Part shown: positions 32,637 through 40,534 of the stretch, piece by piece | Layout of the letters: each line of letters opens with the position of its first letter | Position numbering within the stretch: position 1 is the first letter of the stretch | Assembly (NCBI RefSeq): GCF_900091845.1 | Contig: NZ_FMCI01000394.1 | Span: forward strand, 1 to 64,000 | Direction: 5' to 3' | DNA: 64,000 nucleotides | Origin: Streptomyces sp. SolWspMP-5a-2 | GTDB lineage: Bacteria > Actinomycetota > Actinomycetes > Streptomycetales > Streptomycetaceae | Notes under the pieces: generated by a model | Told to the model about the DNA's origin: nothing | Seen by the model: the letters and a program-made list of their open reading frames with translations, nothing else | Database searches by the model: none | Made by a program: the position numbers and the translations under genes

Positions 32637-33137
32637 ATGGCAATCGGCCGCAAGGGTTCACGCCGCATCGTCGTCGACGGCACGACGTACCGCTGGCACC
32701 TGCGCGGCCGGCCGACGTACAGCCAGGGGCTTTGCTGGTCACCCTGTACGTACGCGGTGGAGCATGCAGATACCCCTGGGACGACCCTCGTCGTCACCAC
32801 GAACCAGCCGCACGCCAGCAACTGGGTCGGAGAGCCTGTCGTCCCGGTGCTGCCCTCGGACGTCGCCGCCACCATCACGTGGGCCCTCCGGAGAGGCTGG
32901 TCCCCGACCCATCCGGGCTCGCCGGTCCACCTGGACCTGTCCGACGGCTTCACTGCCCGAGTAGTTCACGCCAAGGACACCCCCGTGGGGCTCGCGGGGG
33001 GTTGCAGCGGACGTGCGGGGCCTCACAGAGGTGCCTCCTTTGACGCCGCTGATGCCATCTGTAGATGTCAGCAGGACTCGCGTTCTGTCTCTTTGGCCTC
33101 GTCTTGTCACACCTCTCCCTTACCTTGGAAGCCGTAG
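32637..33137 (+). CDS. Conserved actinobacterial hypothetical protein
   Basis: The ATG at 32637 follows GGGGGCTCGCC. The first 110 residues look well conserved for this type of actinobacterial protein: GSRRIVVDGTTYRWHLRGRPTY, then TLVVTTN and PSDVAATITWALRRGWSPTHPGSPVHLDL. Homologues that I recall end soon after this point. The last 50 residues here (Cys/Ser/His-rich, CSGRAGPHRGASF) look like read-through of non-coding sequence, so a frameshift near residue 115 may have replaced the normal C-terminus. The function is unknown. It lies just upstream of the Pycsar pair. Confidence 0.65.
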   Translation: MAIGRKGSRRIVVDGTTYRWHLRGRPTYSQGLCWSPCTYAVEHADTPGTTLVVTTNQPHASNWVGEPVVPVLPSDVAATITWALRRGWSPTHPGSPVHLDLSDGFTARVVHAKDTPVGLAGGCSGRAGPHRGASFDAADAICRCQQDSRSVSLASSCHTSPLPWKP

Positions 33138-33159
33138 CACCAAGTGGGAGGGGTCGTCC

Positions 33160-34092
33160 GTGACTGACGTCAATCTCGAAGATCTACTCAAAGAGCTCGA
33201 CCAGAAGGCGAAGGACGAGTTCGCGTCCACCCCGGACGTGGTGGACAAGGGGCACGACCTTGACGTGTCGGCCTTGCCCATCAGCGCTCGGAGATGGCAC
33301 AAGGTAACTGACGCGGTCGCCGTCGTTGCGGACTTGAAGGGCTCCACGAAGTTGGGTACCGGAAAGTGGGCTGCGAGCACCGCCAGCATCTACGAGGCCA
33401 GCACGGGCGGAGTCGTCAGAATTTTCGACAAGTTCGAGGCCGACTTCCTGGCCATTCAAGGTGACGGCGCTTTTGCGCTTTTCTGGGGGGAACGCCGGTA
33501 TGAGCGTGCCTTGACTACCGGGATCACCGTACTGCGTTTTAGTTCCGACTTGGTGAGGCGGCTTGAAGCCCGGTGGCCGCACGATCCCCAATTGCCAAGC
33601 ACGGGATATAAAGTCGGCGTTGCCTCCAGCCGTCTCCTAGCCAAGCGGGTCGGCACGCCGCGCAATATCAATCAGCAAGAACCAGTCTGGGCGGGCAAGG
33701 CGGTCAACTTTGCGGCCAAAGCCGCCCAGTCGGTCGATCGGCATCTAATGGCCGTTACCGGCAGCGTGTGGGACCGCGTCGAGAGGAACGACTATCTCGC
33801 CTACACGTGCCCTTGCGGCGAGGGTCCGTCCGACACTCTCTGGGTGGACCACACGATCGATCGGCTCCCTGACGGAGATCCGGAATCTCAGGGGCGTGTA
33901 CTGCATTCCTCTTGGTGCGCGGTCCATGGGGAGGAGTACTGCGCAGCCGTCCTGCGTGGCGAGAAGAAGCGCAACGACGTCGATCACTTGAAGAAGGCAG
34001 CCGCCGCATCGCGAATGCGTGAAGCGATCTGGTCGAAGGCTCAACAGGAGCGCGAGGCGCTCCGAGCACGACGTTCTGGGTTCACCTCGTGA
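33160..34092 (+). CDS. pycC: Pycsar class III nucleotide cyclase (PycC-like)
   Basis: The GTG at 33160 follows GGGAGGGG. Near residue 58, AVVADLKGSTKLG is the first metal-binding Asp of class III cyclases, and near residue 100, IQGDGAFALFWG carries the second. An intermediate YKVGVASSRLLAKRVG and the C-terminal CPCGEGPSDTLWV, WCAVHGEEYC Cys/His cluster complete the protein (310 residues). Adjacent to a PycTM-like effector with a four-base overlap, this matches Pycsar, in which infection triggers cCMP or cUMP production and the effector kills or arrests the cell. Whether cCMP or cUMP is made cannot be read from the sequence. Confidence 0.83.
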   Translation: MTDVNLEDLLKELDQKAKDEFASTPDVVDKGHDLDVSALPISARRWHKVTDAVAVVADLKGSTKLGTGKWAASTASIYEASTGGVVRIFDKFEADFLAIQGDGAFALFWGERRYERALTTGITVLRFSSDLVRRLEARWPHDPQLPSTGYKVGVASSRLLAKRVGTPRNINQQEPVWAGKAVNFAAKAAQSVDRHLMAVTGSVWDRVERNDYLAYTCPCGEGPSDTLWVDHTIDRLPDGDPESQGRVLHSSWCAVHGEEYCAAVLRGEKKRNDVDHLKKAAAASRMREAIWSKAQQEREALRARRSGFTS

Positions 34093-34742
34093 TGCCAGAA
34101 ACCTCAGCGAGTGAGGAGCCCGAGCAAGGCACCCCTGCTCCGGGCGCTCTCCAGCCGGAGCACGCATGGAAGGCGCTAGGCCTAGTCAACGATTGGGTGA
34201 AACACGCTGAGACTAAAAGCGTTGCAACCTTGGCTGCTGCTGGAGTCGCCGGAGGGGTCGCCTACAACCTACTCAAGGACCAGAGCAACCCCGGAATCGC
34301 ACTCGACCTCGTTGCGTGCGTTACCGGTCTGGCCATCTTCCTGGCCGGACTGTTTGCCATGGCGGCTCTGGCTCCTCAGCTTAAACCTCCTCTGAGTGGC
34401 GCGGCGCGCGCGAAGTTGCGCAGCTTGTGGGCTGGGCGGCGTGTGCCAACTAACGAAAGCGAGCCAGAGCCTGCGCAGGCTGAGGCCGAGCGCAGCCCTA
34501 CTAACCTGCTGTTCTACGGCGACGTCAAGCGTGTATACGAGCACGATGCGCCAACGTATTCACAGGTACTGGCAGCACTAACAGGGAACGAGCGAGAGAT
34601 CACCGATCACATCGCACTTCAGGTTCACGCAAACTCTCTCGTCGCAAACAGGAAATACCTGTGGACTAACCGTGCAATCCGAGCACTGCGCGTTGGCCTA
34701 ATTGGCTTGGTCCTGATCTCATTGATCATCGCCAATCGTTAG
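34092..34742 (+). CDS. pycTM: PycTM-like Pycsar membrane effector
   Basis: The ATG at 34092 directly follows the cyclase stop (TGATG); a GTG three bases earlier is also possible. The 216-residue product has a helix (AWKALGLVNDWVKHAETKSVATLAAAGVAGG), one or two hydrophobic helices (LDLVACVTGLAIFLAGLFAMAAL), a soluble part with TNLLFYGDVKRVYEHDAPTYSQVL, and a final membrane helix (ALRVGLIGLVLISLIIANR). This is the layout of the PycTM Pycsar effector family, which forms or opens membrane pores when cyclic pyrimidine binds. Its third-position GC is visibly lower than that of the chromosome, suggesting recent transfer. Confidence 0.8.
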   Translation: MPETSASEEPEQGTPAPGALQPEHAWKALGLVNDWVKHAETKSVATLAAAGVAGGVAYNLLKDQSNPGIALDLVACVTGLAIFLAGLFAMAALAPQLKPPLSGAARAKLRSLWAGRRVPTNESEPEPAQAEAERSPTNLLFYGDVKRVYEHDAPTYSQVLAALTGNEREITDHIALQVHANSLVANRKYLWTNRAIRALRVGLIGLVLISLIIANR

Positions 34743-35288
34743 CGAAATCAGTGGGCCCGTGACGCGCACAGGTCGAACCTAGAGATTCTTTAGCGTGTGA
34801 ATTCCAGTTCACGGAATCTGGGGAACCGCTGCGGTAGCCCTACCGCACCACACCCAACCTCAGCTCCCATCCCGTCCGCCGTCGACCCACACACCGTGGA
34901 GCGGGCGTGGTTCATGGCGTCCAGGTGGAGCGCGCCACTGTACGAACGACCTGGACGCCATGGGCCGCGTCTGCTCGGCTCTGCCTGGGTCGACGGTGGA
35001 CGGGATGGGAGCCCCCAACGCTCGCCACGATGTGCCCGCGGCCGGGAACGGCGCCCCCTCCCACCCGGTGCCGGCCGATCCCCCGCCGGAGGCATCGTCT
35101 GTGACCGTGAGCCGCGAGCGTGTCGGATGCTCGACTCATGACCTCCGGGCCTATCCACAGTGGGCGGGCGTCGGCGCAGCGGGGCGGAGCGGGCCGAAGG
35201 CAGGAGCGGCGCCCCGAGCGGAGCCGGGAAGCCCGCCCGGCGGAGCGGAGCGCAGCCGGGTGCTTGAACCAGTAGAGAAAGTTGTAAC
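34743..35288. other. Intergenic region with inverted repeat and GC-rich repeats
   Basis: No gene is supported over 546 bases. It holds a 14-base perfect inverted repeat (34913-34926 / 34949-34962) and a GC-rich segment (35160-35270) with several GCGGAGC/GAGCGG units. Such features recall transfer or replication origins of actinomycete elements, which is speculative here. Confidence 0.45.
34913..34962. repeat. Perfect 14-base inverted repeat
   Basis: CATGGCGTCCAGGT (34913-34926) and its exact complement (34949-34962) are separated by 22 bases, and no gene is nearby. It could be a transfer (clt) or replication site or a terminator. Confidence 0.55.
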
Positions 35289-35681
35289 TCAGTCGGTCGT
35301 TCGGGGTGTGTGGGGCGTGAAGTCGTATGCGCATGTAGGGAGTTCTGCGGCCCTGCGGTGTGCCAACGGTAGGAAGGTCACGGGGCTGACGGTCCAGCTG
35401 ATGAGTGTGCGGGCGTGGGTGACAGACACCGTCCAGGGCACACGGCGTAGGAGGGCTCTGCGGGTGTTGACGCGGTGGTCGTAGAGCCGCTCCCACGCCT
35501 CCTCTGAGGTGTCCGTGTCGAGTGCCGGTGAGATGGTGCGCAGGATCTCGGAGACCCAGTTGTTCGCCTCGACCTCGGTGCGCGCGTCGTAAGAGCCGAA
35601 GAGTGTTGGCGGCTGGCCGTCGTCCAGGTGCCGGGTCCAGCATTCGCACCAGAAGCCCGGGGCAGTCGTCGTGGTCAGCAC
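35289..35681 (-). CDS. Small hypothetical protein coupled to the HATPase gene
   Basis: The GTG at 35681 is preceded by GAGGCGG. The 130-residue product begins LTTTTAPGFWCECWTRHLDDG and has a helical middle (ANNWVSEILRTISPALDTDTSEEAWERLYDHRVNTRR). It overlaps the end of the HATPase gene by seven bases, implying coupling, perhaps as a partner or antagonist in the way anti-anti-sigma proteins pair with anti-sigma kinases. I recognise no family, and the partner idea is inference. Confidence 0.6.
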   Translation of the reverse strand: MLTTTTAPGFWCECWTRHLDDGQPPTLFGSYDARTEVEANNWVSEILRTISPALDTDTSEEAWERLYDHRVNTRRALLRRVPWTVSVTHARTLISWTVSPVTFLPLAHRRAAELPTCAYDFTPHTPRTTD

Positions 35682-36103
35682 GGGTGACCGCCTCGTCGTA
35701 CGTCCGTTAGGAGCTCCGCGGTGACCGTGTGACCGCCGTCGCTGTCGTGGACCACGACCCGGTGGGCGATCGCGCTGACCATGCCCAGTCCCCGGCCGTG
35801 CTCCGCCTCCTGGTCCCGGTGCTCGACCTTCGGAGCCGTCCCGGCGCCTCCGCCGTCCGTCACCGACAGAGCGACCACGCGCGAAGACATCGCCAACGCC
35901 AGATGGAAGCCGCCGGCCTCTCGCCCACTCGCGGTGTGGAGGATCGCGTTGGCGCTCAGCTCGCTCACGATCAGCTCGGCGTCTTCGGCCAGGGGTGAGC
36001 CTCGCAGGATGTCGCGTGTCCAGCGGCGGGCCCGGCTGACCTCCTCGGGAAAACCTGGGCAAGTGAGCCCCCAGACCCGCGCAGTGCTCGTATACTCGTG
36101 CAT
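35675..36103 (-). CDS. HATPase-domain protein, anti-sigma-factor-like
   Basis: The 142-residue product begins MHEYTSTARVWGLTCPGFPEEVSRARRWTRDIL and has ELIVSELSANAILHT, the N-box of GHKL ATPases. VVALSVTDGGGAGTAP and HGRGLGMVSAIAHRVVV are the G-boxes. This is the RsbW/SpoIIAB-like family abundant in Streptomyces, which bind ATP and often sequester sigma factors. The ATG lies inside an ACTCGT-N4-ACAAGT operator (36094-36109), so the KorSA-like protein probably controls it. It is unusual cargo for a pSAM2-like element. Confidence 0.82.
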   Translation of the reverse strand: MHEYTSTARVWGLTCPGFPEEVSRARRWTRDILRGSPLAEDAELIVSELSANAILHTASGREAGGFHLALAMSSRVVALSVTDGGGAGTAPKVEHRDQEAEHGRGLGMVSAIAHRVVVHDSDGGHTVTAELLTDVRRGGHPC

Positions 36104-36109
36104 ACAAGT
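36094..36109. promoter_or_regulatory. KorSA-type operator overlapping the HATPase start
   Basis: ACTCGTGCATACAAGT has one mismatch to the dyad ACTCGT-N4-ACGAGT and overlaps the ATG of the leftward gene. Confidence 0.55.
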
Positions 36110-36149
36110 TCCTTCGTGCTGGTAGGCCGCCATGTGCAGCGGGTTCGGG

Positions 36150-36578
36150 CTAGACGAGTTTCACGCCGTCGTGGGCGCGGATGGCCGGCGGGGATGCCGC
36201 GTCGAGTGCGTCCAGGACGCGGATCGCGTATGCCTCGTCGGCGAGTTCGGATACCTCTTCGCGGGTGGCCCAGTGAAGTGCGCGGGTCTCGTCCCCGGTG
36301 GTGGGTGTGCCGTCGGCGGCCTGGCAGCGGAAGACCAGGGAGACGATCAACCCGGTCATGTTCTTGTAGACGCCGGTGAGTGTGGCAGGGGTCGCGATCT
36401 TGATGCCGGTCTCTTCCAGGACTTCGCGCTGAAGGGCCTCGGGGAGGGTCTCGTCCCGTTCGACGACGCCACCCGGAGGTTCCCACTTACCGTTGTCGCG
36501 GCGCTTGATCAGGAGGGCGCGTCCGTGGTCGTCGACGATGACTCCGGCGACGCTCACAGAGTGCGGACGGTCAGTGCT
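36150..36578 (-). CDS. pif: Nudix hydrolase, Pif-like conjugal immunity protein
   Basis: The GTG at 36578 follows CCGAGGAAC. The 142-residue protein has the complete Nudix box (GGVVERDETLPEALQREVLEETG). It is divergently placed with the KorSA-like gene, the same position as pif in pSAM2. From memory, Pif is a Nudix-motif protein that blocks redundant transfer into cells already carrying the element. Hydrolysis of a nucleoside-diphosphate derivative is the family reaction. A Pif role is inferred from context and size. Confidence 0.72.
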   Translation of the reverse strand, partial: STDRPHSVSVAGVIVDDHGRALLIKRRDNGKWEPPGGVVERDETLPEALQREVLEETGIKIATPATLTGVYKNMTGLIVSLVFRCQAADGTPTTGDETRALHWATREEVSELADEAYAIRVLDALDAASPPAIRAHDGVKLV

Positions 36579-36636
36579 CACGTTCCTCGGCCCTCTCAGA
36601 TGGCTAGGCTCTCCACCGTAGCAACAACACTCGCCC

Positions 36637-36650
36637 ACTCGTCTAGATAC
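36637..36650. promoter_or_regulatory. KorSA-type half-dyad upstream of korSA
   Basis: ACTCGTCTAGATAC lies 14 bases before the korSA start and has one intact ACTCGT half-site and CTAG core. Autoregulation is expected. Confidence 0.5.
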
Positions 36651-36664
36651 CTAAAGGAGTACAC

Positions 36665-37450
36665 GTGACGTCACTTCCGAGCGTGCTCGGTGATCTCGAC
36701 CCCACGAGCGATCGTGCGGTCTTCCGGCAGATCGCAGACCAGCTGCGCGAGGCCATCGACCGTGGGCGGTTCAAGGAGGGTGAAAAGCTCCCCTCTGAAG
36801 CTGAGCTCGTCGAGCACTACGGGGTTTCCCGGATGACAGTCCGCAACTCCTTCTCCGTCCTCACGGGCGAGGGCCTGGTACACGCCGAGCATGGCAAGGG
36901 CGTCTTTGTTCGGCCCCGGCCTCCCGTACGGCGTCTCGCCTCCGACCGCTTCGCCCGCCGCCATCGCGAGCAGGGCAAGTCCGCGTTCATCGTGGAGGCG
37001 GACGCGGCCGGTAGCCATCCCCAGGTCGACAGCCTGGAGGTGAAGGAGGAGAAGGCTAGCCAGGACATCTCCACCCGGCTCGGCTCCGTGCGGAGGGTGC
37101 TCGCCCGCCGGCGTCGGTATCTCCTCGACGGGAAGCCGGTCGAGTTCGCCACCTCCTACCTGCCGCTCGACATCGCCCGCGGCACGCAGATCGCCGAGCC
37201 CAACCCTGGCCCCGGCGGTATCTACGCCCGGCTCGAAGAACTGGGTCACCACCTCGACCACTTCGAGGAGGAGATCCGCGCCCGGATGCCCTCGCCCGTC
37301 GAGGTTCGGACTCTGCAACTCGCGTCCGGCGTGCCCGTGATCCACCTGATCCGCACCGCCTACGACACTGAGAAGCGGGCCGTAGAGGTCTGCGACACCG
37401 TCATGGCGGCGGACGCCTACGTGCTGTCGTACCAGCTCCCGGCGAACTGA
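36665..37450 (+). CDS. korSA: GntR-family transfer regulator, KorSA-like
   Basis: The GTG at 36665 has AAAGGAG upstream. Residues 12-80 form a GntR winged HTH (DQLREAIDRGRFKEGEKLPSEAELVEHYGVSRMTVRNS). The C-terminal UTRA-like domain (about 95-250) has RRVLARRRRYLLDGKPVEFATSYLPLDIARG, the HutC-subfamily ligand fold. In pSAM2, KorSA represses transfer and replication genes from conserved operators. Here a dyad ACTCGT-N4-ACGAGT recurs beside this gene and four others, supporting the same role. Confidence 0.87.
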   Translation: MTSLPSVLGDLDPTSDRAVFRQIADQLREAIDRGRFKEGEKLPSEAELVEHYGVSRMTVRNSFSVLTGEGLVHAEHGKGVFVRPRPPVRRLASDRFARRHREQGKSAFIVEADAAGSHPQVDSLEVKEEKASQDISTRLGSVRRVLARRRRYLLDGKPVEFATSYLPLDIARGTQIAEPNPGPGGIYARLEELGHHLDHFEEEIRARMPSPVEVRTLQLASGVPVIHLIRTAYDTEKRAVEVCDTVMAADAYVLSYQLPAN

Positions 37451-37500
37451 TCGGCGGTGCGCGAGGCCACTTCTCCGGACTCGTACACCCCGACACGCAT

Positions 37501-37516
37501 ACTCGTATAGACGAGT
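37501..37516. promoter_or_regulatory. Perfect KorSA-type operator upstream of transfer operon
   Basis: ACTCGTATAGACGAGT has perfect 6-base arms around ATAG. It lies about 90 bases before the TTG of the small transfer gene, in the promoter region of the main operon. Confidence 0.65.
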
Positions 37517-37580
37517 GGGCAAGTCGTGTGTCAGAGTGATCCCGTTCCCGGCGACGTCGGGCACCAAGGATGCAGCTTGT

Positions 37581-37590
37581 GTAGACGAGT
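37581..37590. promoter_or_regulatory. Second KorSA-type half-site before the transfer operon
   Basis: GTAGACGAGT repeats the core and one half-site; the left arm is degenerate (GCTTGT). It lies 16 bases before the start of the gene at 37606. Confidence 0.5.
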
Positions 37591-37605
37591 AGATGGGAAG
37601 AAACC

Positions 37606-37962
37606 TTGCGCACCATCCGTGTGGAGACCTCGGCCGCGACGATCCTCCTGACCGAAGCTCCCGAGCCCAAGGTCCGCGACCGTCAGACCGGCGAGATCGC
37701 CAAGGACATCAACAGCGGTGAGGCGCTGATGACGATCGGCGTCGTCTACATCGAGGAAGGGGAGTCGTCGCTGATCAAGGTCACCGTCCCGGAGAGCGGG
37801 GTGTCCGAGGGCCTCACACTCGGCGCTCCGGTCTCGCTGCCCGGCCTGGTGGCCCGGCCCTGGGAGAGCGTGTTCAACGGCCAGCAGCGGCACGGCATCG
37901 CCTACCGCGCCGCCGCCGTCACTCCGGCTGCCTTCCCGGCCGCCATGGGGGCCACGGCCTGA
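37606..37962 (+). CDS. Conserved small plasmid-type protein
   Basis: The TTG at 37606 follows GGGAAG. The 118-residue product is strongly beta-rich (VETSAATILLTEAPEPKVRDR and GVVYIEEGESSLIKVTVPESGV) and ends with a Pro/Ala-rich tail. From memory this protein is regularly found directly before the tra gene of Streptomyces integrative elements. It has no membrane segment or catalytic motif. Its TGA overlaps the ATG of the FtsK pump gene, so the two are translationally coupled. Confidence 0.75.
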   Translation: MRTIRVETSAATILLTEAPEPKVRDRQTGEIAKDINSGEALMTIGVVYIEEGESSLIKVTVPESGVSEGLTLGAPVSLPGLVARPWESVFNGQQRHGIAYRAAAVTPAAFPAAMGATA

Positions 37963-39341
37963 TGACCGACCTGACGACGCTTCTGGAGGTGGGAGGTCCT
38001 GTCGCCGCACTCGGCGGTGGGGCCGCCTACACCCGGGCCCACCACCCCGGGGTCTACTGGTCCACGGTTGGCCTGCCGCTCTCCACGGCCCGGTTGCTCA
38101 GCTCGTACGGCTCGGTCATGGAAGCCTGCGGCCTGACCGTCGCGCCCTCCCGGCTCCGGGCCCTGGCGGTCCAGGCCACCACCCGCCGTGAGGTCCGGCC
38201 CGTCCCGCCGCGTCGCGGCCTCATCCGCCCCACCTCGACCGGGCTCCGGCTCTGCCTGCGGCTCGCCCCGGGCCAGGAACCCGCCGACATCGCCGCCTCC
38301 GCCGAACGGCTGCGGCACGCCTGGGGAGTTCACGCCGTCTACGTGACCACGGTCAGGCCTGGTGTGGTCGAACTGCGGCTCGTCGGCTTCGACGTACTGC
38401 GCAAGGTCCGTATGCCGCGCAAGACGACAGCCGACTTCCTGAAGATCCCCGTCGCGCTGCGGGAGGACTCCACTCCCTTCGTACGCGACTACCGCACCGT
38501 TCCGCACGGCCTCACCCTCGGCGCCACGCTGTCGGGCAAATCCATGTACCTGCGCCACCTCGTCACCGGACTCGCCCGGCAGCCCGTCGCCCTGGTCGGC
38601 ATCGACTGCAAGCGCGGCGTGGAGCTGGCGCCCTTCGCCGCCCGGCTCTCCGCGCTGGCCACCGACCCCGATCAGGCGGCCGAGCTGCTGCCTGTGCTCA
38701 TCCAGGAGATGGAGGACCGCTACGACCTGATCAAGTCCCGGCAGGGCATCGCGCCGAGCACGCCGGACGAGGAGATCACCTCCGACATCTGGGGCCTGCC
38801 CGAACGCGAACGCCCCGTGCCCGTTGTGCTGCTCGTCGATGAGGTGGCGGAACTCTTCCTCGTCGCCACGAAGAAGGAGGAGGAACGGCGGGACGAGATG
38901 GTCACCCAGCTCATCCGCCTCGCCCAGCTCGGCCGCGCGGCCGGCATCTACCTGGAGGTCTGCGGACAGCGCTTCGGCGCCGAACTCGGCAAGGGCGCCA
39001 CGATGTTGCGGGCCCAGCTCACCGGCCGTGTCTGCCACCGCGTCAACGACGAAGCCTCCTCCAAGATGGCACTTGGCGACATCGCCCCCGAAGCGGTCTC
39101 GGCCGCCTGCGCCATCGCGCCTGAGCTGCCCGGCCTGGCTGTGGCCGGTGACACCTCCGGCGGCTGGTCCCGTATCCGCACGCCGTACCTCTCGCTTGCC
39201 GACGCGGCCGAGACCTGCCGAGCCTCGGCTCACCTGGTCCCCGACCTGCCCGCGCTCAAGCCCTTCCGGCACGACGTACCCGTACCGCCGCCGGTCGAGT
39301 CCAAGGCCCCGGCCGTCCGGTCACGACCTGTGACCGACTGA
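37962..39341 (+). CDS. traSA: FtsK/SpoIIIE-type DNA translocase, TraSA-like
   Basis: The 459-residue product has GATLSGKSMYLRHLVTG as Walker A (near residue 187) and VPVVLLVDEVAELFL as Walker B (near 290). The translocase-specific KSRQGIAPSTPDEEITSD segment lies between them. Typical Streptomyces Tra proteins use such a hexamer to move double-stranded DNA into the recipient mycelium. The C-terminal region (RIRTPYLSLADAAETCR) is the expected winged-helix clt-binding domain. This is the pump that element A lacks. Confidence 0.88.
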   Translation: MTDLTTLLEVGGPVAALGGGAAYTRAHHPGVYWSTVGLPLSTARLLSSYGSVMEACGLTVAPSRLRALAVQATTRREVRPVPPRRGLIRPTSTGLRLCLRLAPGQEPADIAASAERLRHAWGVHAVYVTTVRPGVVELRLVGFDVLRKVRMPRKTTADFLKIPVALREDSTPFVRDYRTVPHGLTLGATLSGKSMYLRHLVTGLARQPVALVGIDCKRGVELAPFAARLSALATDPDQAAELLPVLIQEMEDRYDLIKSRQGIAPSTPDEEITSDIWGLPERERPVPVVLLVDEVAELFLVATKKEEERRDEMVTQLIRLAQLGRAAGIYLEVCGQRFGAELGKGATMLRAQLTGRVCHRVNDEASSKMALGDIAPEAVSAACAIAPELPGLAVAGDTSGGWSRIRTPYLSLADAAETCRASAHLVPDLPALKPFRHDVPVPPPVESKAPAVRSRPVTD

Positions 39342-39426
39342 GCCACTCCCTCTCCTCCCGGTCGGCGTGACCACCTCGCGCCACCTCCCTATCCCGCCCA
39401 TGTCTGAATCCGAAAGGAGCCGCGAC

Positions 39427-40095
39427 ATGCGCGCCCAACTGGCCCGTGTCGACGCGGTACTCGTCCAGGCCGTCATCGCCGCAGCCCTGTCCTTCGCCCA
39501 CCTGCACGACGTCGCCTCCGCGGCCGGACAGGACGGGTGGAAAGCGTGGGCCTACCCGGTCTCGGTCGACCTGCTGCTCGTCGCCGCTTGGCGCCGACTG
39601 CGAACCAGCGACGCGAAAGCCGCCGGGTGGTGCTGGTTCGCCATCGCGCTCGCCGCCTCCCTCGGAGCGAACGTCGCCACCGCCGGACTGCTCGACATGG
39701 ACCATGTGCCGGCCTGGCTCCGCATCCTCGTCGCAGGTTGGCCCGCGATCGGCTTCCTCGGCGGGACTCTCCTCGCTCACTCGACGCCGAAGCCGACGCG
39801 TACGCCGACCCAGCACGACGCGACCGAGGAACAGCGCCACGAGCCCGAGGACATCGACGACCAGGAGGACGCGCCCGATTCGGTACCGGCGCTCCCGTCG
39901 CCACCGGTCACCGAGTCAGTCCCCGCTGCGCTTTCTCCGCCCGCCGTGCCCGTCCCGGCCGCACTGGTCGAGCACGCCCGCAAAGTCGCCACCGAACACC
40001 ACGCCCGCACCGGTACGGCCATCGACACCACGACCCTGCGCGCCCGTCTCGGCGTTCCGCTGCCCATGGCCGACGCCATCGCCGCACAGCTCTGA
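39427..40095 (+). CDS. DUF2637 spread protein (SpdB-like)
   Basis: I use ATG 39427 because AAAGGAGCCGCGAC is directly upstream; GTG 39367 and ATG 39400 lack sites. Four hydrophobic helices occur in the first 120 residues, followed by a disordered acidic linker (TEEQRHEPEDIDDQEDAPDS) and a C-terminal helical segment (ALVEHARKVATEHHARTGTAI). DUF2637 proteins are linked to intramycelial spread of actinomycete elements. A second DUF2637 gene is in element A, so the two elements may have parallel spread machineries. Confidence 0.82.
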   Translation: MRAQLARVDAVLVQAVIAAALSFAHLHDVASAAGQDGWKAWAYPVSVDLLLVAAWRRLRTSDAKAAGWCWFAIALAASLGANVATAGLLDMDHVPAWLRILVAGWPAIGFLGGTLLAHSTPKPTRTPTQHDATEEQRHEPEDIDDQEDAPDSVPALPSPPVTESVPAALSPPAVPVPAALVEHARKVATEHHARTGTAIDTTTLRARLGVPLPMADAIAAQL

Positions 40096-40107
40096 AGGGA
40101 GACCCAC

Positions 40108-40299
40108 ATGAGCGCCAACCGCCGCTTCCGCTCCGTCACCCGCATCGGCCCCGTTCAGGTCGGCACGGCCTACGACAACCGGGGCCGTGAGAAGCACACC
40201 GCCGCCTGCACGGCCCCGCGGTGCGGCTTCTCCGCCGACTACGACAGCCGCGCCGCCGCCGAGCTGGCCGCCCGCACCCACCGCTGCCCCGTCCGCTGA
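40108..40299 (+). CDS. Small mobile element transfer protein
   Basis: The 63-residue product has two Cys pairs (TAACTAPRCGF, HRCPVR) and a beta-rich N-terminus (FRSVTRIGPVQVGTAYDN). Small proteins of this kind are common between DUF2637 and SpdD genes of pSAM2-like elements; I know no biochemistry for them. Confidence 0.72.
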   Translation: MSANRRFRSVTRIGPVQVGTAYDNRGREKHTAACTAPRCGFSADYDSRAAAELAARTHRCPVR

Positions 40300-40314
40300 A
40301 AGGACCGATCCACC

Positions 40315-40509
40315 GTGACCGTCAGCCTGCCGCTCGTCTTCGTCCTCGGCGCTTTCGCCTGGGGAGCGGTCAAGTTCCTCGGCGTCCGCACCTGGATCGT
40401 CGTCGTGATCGCCCTGTTCGGCTTCTGGCTCTCGCACACCTTCATGGCCCCGGCCATCGAGTCCGGTACGCGCTCCGGCGTGGACGTCATCAACGGCTCA
40501 CATAACTAG
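40315..40509 (+). CDS. Small membrane spread protein
   Basis: The GTG at 40315 starts a 64-residue protein with two hydrophobic helices (VFVLGAFAWGAVKFL and WIVVVIALFGFWLSHTFMA). Its gene end overlaps the operator at 40506-40515. Spd-type function is inferred from context. Confidence 0.72.
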   Translation: MTVSLPLVFVLGAFAWGAVKFLGVRTWIVVVIALFGFWLSHTFMAPAIESGTRSGVDVINGSHN

Positions 40510-40515
40510 ACGAGT
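40506..40515. promoter_or_regulatory. KorSA-type half-site upstream of the SpdD-like gene
   Basis: CTAGACGAGT repeats the operator core; the left arm is degenerate. It lies 19 bases before the next GTG. Confidence 0.5.
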
Positions 40516-40534
40516 AGGCAAGGAGAGTTCTGCC

